Assembly: GCA_019912395.1 (NCBI GenBank)
Contig: JAIOIH010000012.1
Coordinates: 1 to 36,225, forward strand
Direction of reading: 5' to 3'
Length of the DNA stretch: 36,225 nucleotides
From: Flavobacteriales bacterium
Lineage (GTDB): Bacteria > Bacteroidota > Bacteroidia > Flavobacteriales_F > PHOS-HE28
Position numbers and translations under genes: made by a program. The notes below the pieces were generated by a model. It did not search any database and was not told where the DNA came from. It saw only the letters and a program-made list of their open reading frames with translations. Below are positions 1 through 7,380 of the stretch, piece after piece. Each line of letters opens with the position of its first letter. Within the stretch, counting starts at the first letter, position 1.

Positions 1-134
1 ACCCCGAGTTGTTCACAGAGCTAACAGTGATCAACAAAGAGAAAAGGACCAAAAGAGAAAAATCACAACACAACCAACAAATCGAGTTGACAGAACACTG
101 AAAAGAGGTCAACGTCTGGCAGGACTTGACATCC

Positions 135-162
135 TGACAACGGACAACGGACAACTGACAAC
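135..162. repeat. Four-unit heptamer array (TGACAAC/GGACAAC)
   Basis: Four consecutive 7-base units are seen: TGACAAC, GGACAAC, GGACAAC, TGACAAC. Arrays of the same family, also with exactly four units, occur at 5428-5455 (same orientation) and 15783-15810 (opposite orientation). All three lie between genes. They resemble the short tandemly repeated repetitive (heptanucleotide) sequences described in cyanobacteria. Function is unknown. Confidence 0.85.
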
Positions 163-186
163 TAAGGGGAACTCGGAACTATCAAC

Positions 187-194
187 CACCTTTG
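187..194 (+). promoter_or_regulatory. Possible -7 box before the BatA-type gene
   Basis: CACCTTTG matches six bases of the Bacteroidota -7 consensus TAnnTTTG except for the first T, and lies 8 nt before the ATG at 203. A transcript starting here would have almost no leader. No clear -33 TTG is seen, so the call is weak. Confidence 0.3.
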
Positions 195-202
195 CGCCGC
201 CA

Positions 203-2239
203 ATGGCCTTTCTCCATCCCTCCTTCCTCTGGGCGCTCGCTGCGCTGGCCATCCCGGTGATCATTCACCTCTTCCAGTTGCGGCGGTTCAAGCGGATCGA
301 CTTTCCCAATGTGCGCTTTCTGCAAGAAGTGACGCAGCAGACCCGCTCGCGCAAGAAGGTGCGGCATTGGCTGGTGCTCCTCGCGCGGTTGCTGGCGCTG
401 GCCTGCTTGGTAATGGCCTTCGCGCAGCCCTATTTGAAGACCGATGACGGAGCGGTGAAGGCGGGCGAACGCGCCGTAAGCCTCTATCTCGATGATAGCT
501 GGAGCATGGACGGCCAGAACAGCGGCGGCCGACTTTTGGACCAGGCCCGCACCGATGCACAGGACGCCGTGATGGGCCACAACCCCACGGACCGCTTCCA
601 AGTGCTCACCAACCTCTTCGAGGGTCGCCAACAGTTGCTGATGGGGCGCGATGAAGCCTTGGCCGCCGCCGGACAGGTGGAGGTGGGGCCGTATGCCCGG
701 CCGATCTCACAGGTGATGGAACGCCAACGCGAGGCCTTGGCTCGAAGCGATGCTCCGGCGAAGCGGGCTTTCCTCTTCACTGATCTTCAGCGCGTGACCA
801 CCGACGTGGAGGAATGGAGCAACGATAGCACGGTGCATACCGTGATCGTATCGCTGGAGGCTGCCAATGCGGACAACCTCGCCATCGATTCGGTCTGGTT
901 CGGCAACCCGGTGCGCCGCCTGGGGCAAGTGGAAGAGCTGCACGTCCGCGTGCGGAACTATGGGAAGCAGGAGCTGCGCAACGTGCCGCTGAAGCTCACG
1001 ATAGACGGACGCCAGCGCGCGATGGCCACCTTCGGGATCGGTGCCAACGCCATGGTGGACACCGTACTGAACTTCACCAATGATGCTACCGGCTACCATC
1101 GGGGCGAGGTCTCCATCGATGACCGGCCGATCACCTTTGACAATAACTTCCACATCGCCTACCGAACGGCGGAAAAGCTGCACGTGCTACTGGTGAGCGG
1201 GGGGCAGGCCACCAGCGACAAGGACATTGCGGCGGTGTTCACCGGGGACAGCGTACATGCCTTCACCAGCCAGCCGTACCGCCAGATCGATCTCGCTGAG
1301 TTGGCAAAACAGGACCTCGTTGTACTGAATGCCCTGCCGGAGATTCCCAGTGGCTTGGCCAATGAATTGAAGGACTTCGTTGAAGGCGGGGGGAGCGTTG
1401 CGATATTCCCTGCGGCCGATGCCGATGCCGCATCCTATGGGGCGGCCCTGACCCAGTTCGGAGCAGGATTCGGTGCGCGCGATACCACGGGTATAAAGGT
1501 GGAACGGATCGATCTGCGTTCGCCCTTCTTCCGGGATGTATTCAGTAGCATGCCCGCCAACGTCGATCTGCCGATGGTACGGACGCGCTATGCGATCACC
1601 CCGGCACCGGCGGCCGATGTGCTGCTGCGCCTGCAGAGCAGTGCGGCATTCCTCAGCTCCACGCCGCAGGGCAAGGGCCGCGTGTACTTGAGCGCCGCCC
1701 CGCTGGATGCTTCGGGTGGCACCTTCAGCCGCCACGCCTTGTTCGTCACTTCCATGTTGCGCATGGCCGAACTGGCGCGCCCCATGGGTCCGCTCTACCA
1801 CATCATCGGCGATGAGGGCGCCATTCCCTTGGAAGGTGCCGACCTGCAAGGCGAGGCCCCTCCGCATTTGAAAGGACCCGAAGGGATCGACATCATCCCG
1901 GAAGTGAGGCGCACCGTAGGCGGCGTATCGCTGGTGCTTCATGATGAGGACCTGCAGCCCGGCCCCTATGCCGTAACGGTGGAGGATGATACGATCGCCA
2001 TCCTCGCATTGGATCTTTCCCGCAAGGAGGGCGACCTCAGTGCCTACACGGCGGATGAACTGAAGGAGATATTGGTACAGCGCGAACTCACTACTATTTC
2101 CGTGTTGGAGAAATCCGGCAACGAACTTGCAGCCAGCCTGAAGGACCTCGGCCAAGGCCCGAAGCTTTGGAAATGGTTCATCCTGGCCGCCCTGATCTTT
2201 TTGATCCTGGAGATCCTCTTGATCCGCATTATCCGATGA
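203..2239 (+). CDS. BatA-type aerotolerance membrane protein
   Basis: A 678-residue protein with the BatA N-terminal signature (MAFLHPSFLWALAALAIPV, then IIHLF and RRFKRIDFPNVRFL). It has a membrane segment at about residues 5-22 and another at about 55-75. A von Willebrand-A-like stretch follows with a MIDAS-like DDSWS near residue 96, then a long extracytoplasmic region and a C-terminal membrane helix at about 655-677. Members of this family in Bacteroidota are membrane-anchored proteins linked to the Bat/MoxR group, and their exact role is unsettled. The stop overlaps the ATG of the dihydroorotase-family gene (ATGA, 2236-2239), so the two are probably translationally coupled. The start at 203 is chosen because the conserved motif begins at this Met. 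Confidence 0.85.
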   Translation: MAFLHPSFLWALAALAIPVIIHLFQLRRFKRIDFPNVRFLQEVTQQTRSRKKVRHWLVLLARLLALACLVMAFAQPYLKTDDGAVKAGERAVSLYLDDSWSMDGQNSGGRLLDQARTDAQDAVMGHNPTDRFQVLTNLFEGRQQLLMGRDEALAAAGQVEVGPYARPISQVMERQREALARSDAPAKRAFLFTDLQRVTTDVEEWSNDSTVHTVIVSLEAANADNLAIDSVWFGNPVRRLGQVEELHVRVRNYGKQELRNVPLKLTIDGRQRAMATFGIGANAMVDTVLNFTNDATGYHRGEVSIDDRPITFDNNFHIAYRTAEKLHVLLVSGGQATSDKDIAAVFTGDSVHAFTSQPYRQIDLAELAKQDLVVLNALPEIPSGLANELKDFVEGGGSVAIFPAADADAASYGAALTQFGAGFGARDTTGIKVERIDLRSPFFRDVFSSMPANVDLPMVRTRYAITPAPAADVLLRLQSSAAFLSSTPQGKGRVYLSAAPLDASGGTFSRHALFVTSMLRMAELARPMGPLYHIIGDEGAIPLEGADLQGEAPPHLKGPEGIDIIPEVRRTVGGVSLVLHDEDLQPGPYAVTVEDDTIAILALDLSRKEGDLSAYTADELKEILVQRELTTISVLEKSGNELAASLKDLGQGPKLWKWFILAALIFLILEILLIRIIR

Positions 2240-3507
2240 AAGACCTGTTGCTTCGCCAAGTAAAAGTGCTGGACCCCGGTGGTCCGCTGCACAACACGGT
2301 CACCGACCTGCAGATGGAGAACGGCCGATTGGTGAAGGCCGGAGCGAAACTGCCCAAGGGAAAAGGGGAGGAGATCGCCATGGAAGGGCTGCACGCTTCC
2401 CCCGGTTGGGTGGACCTGCGGGCGCACTTCCGCGATCCCGGCGAGGAATACAAGGAAGGCCTGGTGAACGGGCTGGATGCCGCTGCAGCCGGTGGTTATA
2501 CAGCGGTGGCCGTCCTGCCGAGCACCAACCCGCCAGTGGACCAGCGGGCCGCGGTGGAATACCTGCTGCGCAAGGGCCAAGGACATGCGGTACGGGTGCT
2601 GCCGCTGGGAGCGATCACCAAGGGGTTGAAGGGGGAGCAGCTCGCGGAGCATTTCGATATGAGCGATGCGGGTGTCGTGGCCTTCACCGATGACCTTGCG
2701 CCCTCCCGGAACGCACGCGTGATGCTGCTGGCATTGCAGTACGTCATGAATTTCGATGGGCGCGTGATGGCCCATGCACAGGATGTGGACCTCGCAGCGC
2801 TGGGACAGATGCACGAAGGAGTGATGAGCACCCGGCTGGGCATGCGGGGCATTCCGCCCATGGCGGAAGCGGTGCGGCTGGCCCGCGACCTGGAGCTGCT
2901 GGCATACACCGGTTCCCGCTTGCACGTGGACCTGGTGAGCACGGCGGAAGGAGTGGAGCTGATCCGACAAGCAAAGGCCAAAAAGCTGCGTGTGACCGCC
3001 AGCGTAGCCGCGCACCACCTGATGCTGGACGACGGCAGCCTGCGCGGCTTCGACACCAACTACAAGGTAATGCCGCCCCTGCGCAGCCTCGAGCACATGG
3101 AGGCCTTGCGTGAGGGTGTGAAGGACGGCACCATCGATAGCATCGTCAGCGATCACCGGCCGGAGGATACCGAGCACAAGAAGGTGGAATTCGCACAAGC
3201 GGCCTTCGGCATCATCGGGCTGGAGACGGCGTATGCCGTGGCCAACACCGCCTTGAAGAGCCGGATGTCCGCACGCAGGATCGTGGAGCGTTTCTGCCAA
3301 GGCCCCCGCGCTGCCTTGGGCCTTTCCGTGCCGCACCTCGTGGAAGGCGAGATGGCCGAGATCACCCTCTTCGCTCCGGAGCACCAGTGGATGTTCACCG
3401 AGAAGGACATCGTGAGCCGCTCGCGGAACACGCCTTTCGTCGGGCATCGCTTTACCGGGAAGGCCATGGGGATCGTGAGCAATGGGCAGGTGAGGATGAT
3501 CAGCTGA
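2236..3507 (+). CDS. Dihydroorotase-family protein, probably not a normal metalloenzyme
   Basis: A 423-residue amidohydrolase-superfamily protein resembling type I/II dihydroorotases along its whole length. Recognisable blocks are DLRAHFRDPGEEYKEG (60-75), LPSTNPPVD, the AHHLMLDD and KVMPPLRS blocks, and SDHRPED...GIIGLETA near residue 310. In active enzymes the first block reads HxH and both His bind metal; here it is RAH (R62-A63-H64), so one ligand is missing. The Asp of the SDH block is kept. Degenerate DHOase homologues of this sort occur in Bacteroidota beside or instead of catalytic PyrC, so activity in pyrimidine synthesis cannot be assumed. I chose ATG 2236 because it overlaps the upstream stop and gives a normal N-terminus; an earlier in-frame start at 2167 would add 23 residues encoded inside the upstream gene. 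Confidence 0.85.
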   Translation: MKDLLLRQVKVLDPGGPLHNTVTDLQMENGRLVKAGAKLPKGKGEEIAMEGLHASPGWVDLRAHFRDPGEEYKEGLVNGLDAAAAGGYTAVAVLPSTNPPVDQRAAVEYLLRKGQGHAVRVLPLGAITKGLKGEQLAEHFDMSDAGVVAFTDDLAPSRNARVMLLALQYVMNFDGRVMAHAQDVDLAALGQMHEGVMSTRLGMRGIPPMAEAVRLARDLELLAYTGSRLHVDLVSTAEGVELIRQAKAKKLRVTASVAAHHLMLDDGSLRGFDTNYKVMPPLRSLEHMEALREGVKDGTIDSIVSDHRPEDTEHKKVEFAQAAFGIIGLETAYAVANTALKSRMSARRIVERFCQGPRAALGLSVPHLVEGEMAEITLFAPEHQWMFTEKDIVSRSRNTPFVGHRFTGKAMGIVSNGQVRMIS

Positions 3508-3530
3508 TCAAGCCCCGTGCCCCCGGAACC

Positions 3531-3538
3531 TAATTTCG
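3531..3538 (+). promoter_or_regulatory. -7 promoter box of heme A synthase gene
   Basis: TAATTTCG fits the variant TAnnTTCG of the Bacteroidota -7 box, and lies 6 nt before the ATG at 3545. The same TTCG variant precedes ssb (7275-7282, minus), hup (10590-10597) and prfB (14626-14633), which supports its being a real box in this genome. No good -33 TTG is seen. Confidence 0.45.
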
Positions 3539-3544
3539 CGCTCC

Positions 3545-4633
3545 ATGTCCAACGCAAGTGCGCATCCGCTCCGGCCAGTGGTGATCTGGCTGCTCACCGG
3601 TTGTTTTCTCATTGCCTGCATGGTGGCCATCGGTGGCATCACCCGGCTCACCGGCAGCGGGCTCAGCATCACCGAGTGGAAGCCGATCATTGGGGCGTTG
3701 CCTCCGATGAATGAGGTGGAATGGCACGAAGCGTTTGACAAGTACAAGCAGATCCCGGAGTACAACTTGATCAACCAGCACATGGAGCTGGACGATTTCA
3801 AGGAGATCTTCTTCTGGGAATTCCTGCACCGCAACTGGGGCCGGTTGATGGGCATCGTCTTCATTGTGCCTTTTGTGTGGTTCTGGGGGAAGGGCCTGTT
3901 GAAGGGTTGGCTGATGCGCCGCGGTTGGAGCATTCTGATCGGCGGCGGGCTGGTGGGTGCGCTGGGTTGGTTCATGGTGGTCAGCGGCTTGGAGGACAAT
4001 CCCGATGTGAGCCAATACCGGCTGGCCATCCACCTCTGCGCGGCCTTCATCGTGTTCTGCCTTGTGCTCTGGACCATCTTCGACATCCGATGGGGGCGAA
4101 GGAGCTTCCTGGGCGATGGTACATCGGCGGCCAAGTGGTCGCGCTGGCTCCTGCTCATAGTGATGGTGCAGATCATCTATGGAGCCTTCACCGCAGGTCT
4201 CGATGCCGGGCGCATCTACAACACCTGGCCGCTCATGAACGGCGAGTTCATGCCGGCCAACGTCACTGCGTTCGGCAGCCTTTGGAAGGACTTCACCGAT
4301 CACCGCGACGGCGTGCAGTTCATCCACCGCAACTTCGCATGGGTGGTGGCCATTGCCGTGATCTGGTTCGGCCATGCCAACCGCAGGAACAAGGCGCTGA
4401 AGGGCGGGGACATCCTGCTCTTCTTCGCCGTCTTCATCCAGTTCGCGCTTGGTGTGCTCACCCTGATCACACAGGTATGGCTGCCCTTGGGCGTGCTGCA
4501 CCAACTGGGTGCGCTGCTGCTATTGTCGGTGCTGTTGCACGTGCTCCACCACACCGGCCGGGTGCTCCCAGCGGAGGCTGTGCGCGAAGCGGCTGATGTC
4601 CGTGCGGATGCGATCGGTCACCGGGGCCAGTGA
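3545..4633 (+). CDS. ctaA: Heme A synthase (COX15/CtaA family)
   Basis: A 362-residue polytopic membrane protein that oxidises heme O to heme A for the aa3-type terminal oxidase. It carries the COX15-type landmarks: GGITRLTGSGLSITEWKPI at about residues 27-46; FLHRNWGRLMG and IHRNFAWVVA, with paired heme-binding His; IHLCAAF; and a final GVLHQLGALLLL...HVLHH. About eight membrane helices are expected. A cytochrome oxidase assembly role implies aerobic respiration. The last 38 codons (4520-4633) overlap the 3' end of gldD on the other strand; the conserved part ends near HVLHHTG (about 4558), so the overlap uses non-conserved tails of both proteins. Confidence 0.92.
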   Translation: MSNASAHPLRPVVIWLLTGCFLIACMVAIGGITRLTGSGLSITEWKPIIGALPPMNEVEWHEAFDKYKQIPEYNLINQHMELDDFKEIFFWEFLHRNWGRLMGIVFIVPFVWFWGKGLLKGWLMRRGWSILIGGGLVGALGWFMVVSGLEDNPDVSQYRLAIHLCAAFIVFCLVLWTIFDIRWGRRSFLGDGTSAAKWSRWLLLIVMVQIIYGAFTAGLDAGRIYNTWPLMNGEFMPANVTAFGSLWKDFTDHRDGVQFIHRNFAWVVAIAVIWFGHANRRNKALKGGDILLFFAVFIQFALGVLTLITQVWLPLGVLHQLGALLLLSVLLHVLHHTGRVLPAEAVREAADVRADAIGHRGQ

Positions 4634-5143
4634 ATCGGCGTTCGGACGCACATCGAAGTAGAGCGCGCCGTAGAGAAAATTCGAGACGCTATCGGTGAGG
4701 TAGAACACCATGGGGCTGGCCACATTGCCGTCCACCGCGAAAATGGTCCCGAACACGCGGTTGCTATCGCGAAGCACTTCCTCCACCTTGATCCGCGTGG
4801 CCAAGGCCATGTGCTTGTCCTTGAATTCGTGCGCATCCCGCACCAGCTCCGGCAGGTCGCCCTCCACACGACGCCAGGTCATGTGTACCGCTGCCCGCTG
4901 CTCCGGGAAGAGCATGTCGCTCCAACAGGTCCTTCCATCATCCAGGCCGGTCCCCTTACCCTTCACCAGTTGGGCATACACCGGCACGTCCGCGGTGAAC
5001 GGGCAATGGCTGGTGACGGTCCGGGTGCTGTCCGGCGGAAGGTCGATCCGGAAATAGCCGCGAGGCTTGGGCACGGGGTCCTCCGTACAACCCGCAGCAA
5101 GGGTTGTTAGTAGCACCAAGCCAAGAACTGCAGTCAGCCCCAT
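4520..5143 (-). CDS. gldD: Gliding motility lipoprotein GldD
   Basis: A 207-residue lipoprotein. The signal peptide MGLTAVLGLVLLTTLAAGC ends in a lipobox with the acylated Cys at residue 19. The mature part has GldD hallmarks (PKPRGYFRIDLP, CWSDMLFPEQRAAVHMTW, AHEFKDKHMALATRI, VASPMVFYLTDS, FLYGALYF, FAHSLRWE). GldD is required for gliding and type IX secretion in Flavobacterium johnsoniae and lies beside gldE there, as here. Start 5143 is chosen because the signal peptide begins at that ATG; upstream in-frame sequence is repeat-rich spacer. The C-terminal extension after SLRWE overlaps the convergent heme A synthase gene. Unusually, gldE and gldD are separated by a 316-bp spacer full of repeats. 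Confidence 0.92.
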   Translation of the reverse strand: MGLTAVLGLVLLTTLAAGCTEDPVPKPRGYFRIDLPPDSTRTVTSHCPFTADVPVYAQLVKGKGTGLDDGRTCWSDMLFPEQRAAVHMTWRRVEGDLPELVRDAHEFKDKHMALATRIKVEEVLRDSNRVFGTIFAVDGNVASPMVFYLTDSVSNFLYGALYFDVRPNADSLAPVTDRIRTDISRFAHSLRWEHPAGVVEHVQQHRQ

Positions 5144-5288
5144 CGTTCGCCTGCCGTCGCCGAAGCGCTTTGGCGACGGCCCCCCAGGGCTATCGGGTCT
5201 AATGCGCCCGTTGGGCGCTGCATCCAAGGTCGCATAGCTCCCAGCGGAAGGGTTTGATCGCCCTGCGGGCGAGCACCCTTGATGTTTT

Positions 5289-5363
5289 GAACCACGGATG
5301 GACACAGATGGACACGGATGAGCACAGTATTTATCCGTGTGGATCCGTGTCCATCCGTGGTTC
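5289..5363. repeat. Large inverted repeat in the gldE-gldD spacer
   Basis: Arm 1 (5289-5319) and arm 2 (5333-5363) are 31 nt each and complementary at 28 positions, with a 13-nt loop. Both arms are built from the words GGACAC and GGAT (for example CCACGGATGGACAC). No open frame of interest is present. The RNA of the gldE-gldD transcript would fold into a strong hairpin here. The rest of the 5144-5459 spacer holds the heptamer array and no other gene. Confidence 0.85.
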
Positions 5364-5427
5364 CTCTCTAAGGGCCAACCACGCCGCAAGGCATGGCCGG
5401 AAGACCCGATAGCCCTGGAAGGCACCC

Positions 5428-5455
5428 TGACAACGGACAACGGACAACGGACAAC
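5428..5455. repeat. Four-unit heptamer array (TGACAAC/GGACAAC)
   Basis: Units TGACAAC, GGACAAC, GGACAAC and GGACAAC are followed by a partial unit TGAAC that reaches the gldE stop codon (5460-5462). It is the same family and unit number as 135-162 and 15783-15810. Confidence 0.85.
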
Positions 5456-5459
5456 TGAA

Positions 5460-6743
5460 CTAAGCCACCTCATCCCGTATATGCACTTTTACCCGGCGCA
5501 CCCGTTTGTTGTCCGCGCTTTCCACGGTGAAGTTGAAGTTGTGCAGGCTCACGCGTTCGCCTTTTTTGGGGATGCGTCCGGTAAGCTCCAGTACGAACCC
5601 GCCCAAGGTCTCGCTTTCGCCCTTGTGCTCCTCGAACAGCTTGCCATCGATACCGAGGATGCGGTACATGTCCGTGAGCGGGGCACGGCCCTCGAACACG
5701 TAGGTGCGGTCGTCCAGTTTGCTATAGATCAGGTCCACATCATCGTACTCGTCGGTGATGTCGCCCACGATCTCCTCGATCACATCCTCCAGGGTGATGA
5801 TCCCGCTGGTGCCGCCATACTCGTCCACCACGATGGCCAAGTGGACATGCTTCTTCTGGAATTCCTTCAGCAGCTCGTCGAGCTTCTTGTTCTCGGGCAC
5901 GAAATAGGCGGGGCGCAACAGGGCGTTCCAATCAAAGTCCACCGATTCGATGTGCGGCAGCACATCCTTGATGTAGAGCACGCCCACCACGCGGTCGGCG
6001 GTTTCCTCATAGATCGGCACCCTCGAAAAGCCGCTGGAGATGATGGCCTCCATCAGCTCCTTGAAGCTGATGTCCTTGTTGAAGGCGGTCATCTCGGTGC
6101 GGGCGCGCATCACCTGCCGGGCTTCGATGTTGCCGAACTTCACGATGCCGCTAAGGATGCGCTGCTCCTCGGCGGTGGTGCTGGCATCGGTGGTGAGCTC
6201 CAGGGCATGGCCCAAGGATTCGGCGTCCACGTTCTGTGCCCGCTTCTTGTAGCGTTTTTCAATGAAGGAGGTGGAGCCCAGCAGCAGCTTGGTCACCGGT
6301 GTCCAGAAGAAGCGCAGGCCCAAGATCGGGGTGCTGAACACCTGCGCCACGCGCATGGGGTGGCTGGTGGCGTATACCTTCGGCAGCACCTCGCCGAGCA
6401 TCAGGATGATGGCCGTAACGGCGATCACCTGGATCAGGAAGACCAGCTTCTCGCCCATCGCCCCCAGGTCCATGAGGCTGGCCACCACGATCGTGGAAAG
6501 CACGGTGATGCCCACATTGGCAAAATTGTTGGTCACCAGGATGGTGGCCAGCAATCTGCGCGGCTTGGAGAGGAGCTCCAGCACATTGGCACCGCTGGCG
6601 CCCCCGCGTTCCTTCAGGTCGCGCATGTGGGTGGCGTTCAGGGAGAACAGGGCCACCTCGCTGGCCGCAGTGATCGCCGATACGGCAAGGAGCAGAACGA
6701 TGCCGATCAACGCGGCCAAGGTCATGGGGTCGAAGCTTCCCAT
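5460..6743 (-). CDS. gldE: GldE, CNNM/CBS-domain (CorC/HlyC-type) membrane protein
   Basis: A 427-residue protein with the CNNM (DUF21) transmembrane domain at about 10-195 (AASEVALFSLN; LATILVTNNFANVGITV; EVLPKVYAT). A CBS pair follows at about 200-330 (MRARTEMTAFNKD; SRVPIYEE; HLAIVVDEYGGTSGIITLED), then a CorC/HlyC C-terminal domain (GFVLELTGRIPKKGE). The domain order is that of GldE, which partners GldD in gliding/type IX secretion; the wider family includes magnesium/cobalt efflux proteins. ATG at 6743 is preferred over TTG at 6746. It follows ssb by 68 nt in the same direction, the usual ssb-gldE-gldD order in this phylum. Confidence 0.92.
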   Translation of the reverse strand: MGSFDPMTLAALIGIVLLLAVSAITAASEVALFSLNATHMRDLKERGGASGANVLELLSKPRRLLATILVTNNFANVGITVLSTIVVASLMDLGAMGEKLVFLIQVIAVTAIILMLGEVLPKVYATSHPMRVAQVFSTPILGLRFFWTPVTKLLLGSTSFIEKRYKKRAQNVDAESLGHALELTTDASTTAEEQRILSGIVKFGNIEARQVMRARTEMTAFNKDISFKELMEAIISSGFSRVPIYEETADRVVGVLYIKDVLPHIESVDFDWNALLRPAYFVPENKKLDELLKEFQKKHVHLAIVVDEYGGTSGIITLEDVIEEIVGDITDEYDDVDLIYSKLDDRTYVFEGRAPLTDMYRILGIDGKLFEEHKGESETLGGFVLELTGRIPKKGERVSLHNFNFTVESADNKRVRRVKVHIRDEVA

Positions 6744-6811
6744 CAATGCGCGGCCCGTTCAGCGGGTGCCGCGGGGATCGCCCGAGGCGTGGAAGGTCGT
6801 CGTCTCAAAGC

Positions 6812-7255
6812 TCAGAAGGGAAGGTCATCATCATCACCCGGATCGGCTGATCCAGGAGCGGCGTGAGCAGGTTGGGCAGCCTCCGCTTGGCGGGGTGCGC
6901 CTCCTTGTGCAGGGCCGTCACCGGTGGGGCGGTCCAGCATGGTGAGGTTGTCCGCCATGATCTCCGTGGTGTAGCGGTCGATGCCGTCCTTTTCCCATTT
7001 GCGGGTGCGCAGCTTTCCTTCCACGTACACCTTGCTGCCCTTCTTCACGTATTTCTCCACCACTTCCGCCAGGCCGCGCCACACCACCACGCGGTGCCAT
7101 TCGGTCACTTCACGCTTTTCACCGGTCTGGCGGTCCTTGTACGTTTCGCTGGTGGCCAGGTTGAAGTTGGCGACGGTCACATCGTTCTGGAGGTGCCGTA
7201 CTTCGGGATCGGCCCCGAGGTTGCCGATCAATATCACTTTGTTCACGCCGCTCAT
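6812..7255 (-). CDS. ssb: Single-stranded DNA-binding protein
   Basis: A 147-residue SSB with an OB-fold at about residues 4-105 ([41 protein letters not shown]), then a Gly/Pro/Ala-rich linker and the acidic tip DDDDLPF that recruits partner proteins. Start 7255 gives the canonical MSGVNKV N-terminus; the longer open frame upstream is non-homologous. A TATCTTCG promoter box lies 19 nt upstream. Between that box and the next gene sits a remnant of a mutY 3' end (7305-7370). Confidence 0.96.
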   Translation of the reverse strand: MSGVNKVILIGNLGADPEVRHLQNDVTVANFNLATSETYKDRQTGEKREVTEWHRVVVWRGLAEVVEKYVKKGSKVYVEGKLRTRKWEKDGIDRYTTEIMADNLTMLDRPTGDGPAQGGAPRQAEAAQPAHAAPGSADPGDDDDLPF

Positions 7256-7274
7256 GGGGATGGGTATTGGGCTA

Positions 7275-7282
7275 CGAAGATA
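7275..7282 (-). promoter_or_regulatory. -7 promoter box of ssb
   Basis: Read on the minus strand the sequence is TATCTTCG, the same octamer as the box before hup (10590-10597). It ends 19 nt before the ssb ATG and just downstream of the mutY-end remnant, as expected for the ancestral mutY-ssb spacer. Confidence 0.45.
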
Positions 7283-7304
7283 ACGGCTGGCTGATGTTTG
7301 CTGC

Positions 7305-7370
7305 TCAAGGAATTTGAACAGTGGGTGGATCCAGCAGGGACGCAAGCCATCGCTCGATCAAGCGGGGCAC
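7305..7370 (-). pseudogene. Remnant of a mutY 3' end
   Basis: On the minus strand this reads [16 protein letters not shown] followed by TVQIP and a stop at 7305. The intact MutY (9500-10552) ends with [15 protein letters not shown], so ten residues, [10 protein letters not shown], are identical. The DNA at 7342-7370 matches 9516-9544 at 26 of 29 positions. The remnant lies exactly where mutY would end in the usual mutY-ssb arrangement. It is interpreted as the displaced original terminus of mutY after the two-gene insertion now at 7381-9354. Confidence 0.7.
7342..7370. repeat. Direct repeat, left copy (mutY end)
   Basis: 29 nt that match 9516-9544 in the same orientation with three mismatches, 2174 bp apart. 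The pair brackets the secreted-protein cassette. Confidence 0.8.
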
Positions 7371-7380
7371 ATCCGGCGGC

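Larger units (their letters stand above)
1..202. other. Intergenic leader at left edge
   Basis: No convincing coding region is visible. The stretch is AT-richer than the genes that follow. It contains one four-unit heptamer array (135-162) and, just before the first gene, a promoter-like CACCTTTG (187-194). Whatever gene lies to the left ends outside the window. Confidence 0.5.

Noticed and set aside
135-162. Heptamer arrays as a CRISPR array
   Set aside because: Units are 7 nt with no spacers and no cas genes nearby.
3545-3714. Short plus-strand frame overlapping the heme A synthase start
   Set aside because: Out-of-frame shadow of the conserved COX15 N-terminus.
5337-6866. Plus-strand open frame of 509 codons opposite gldE
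   Set aside because: Antisense to GldE, begins in repeat sequence, His/Gln/Gly-rich nonsense typical of reverse-strand reading.
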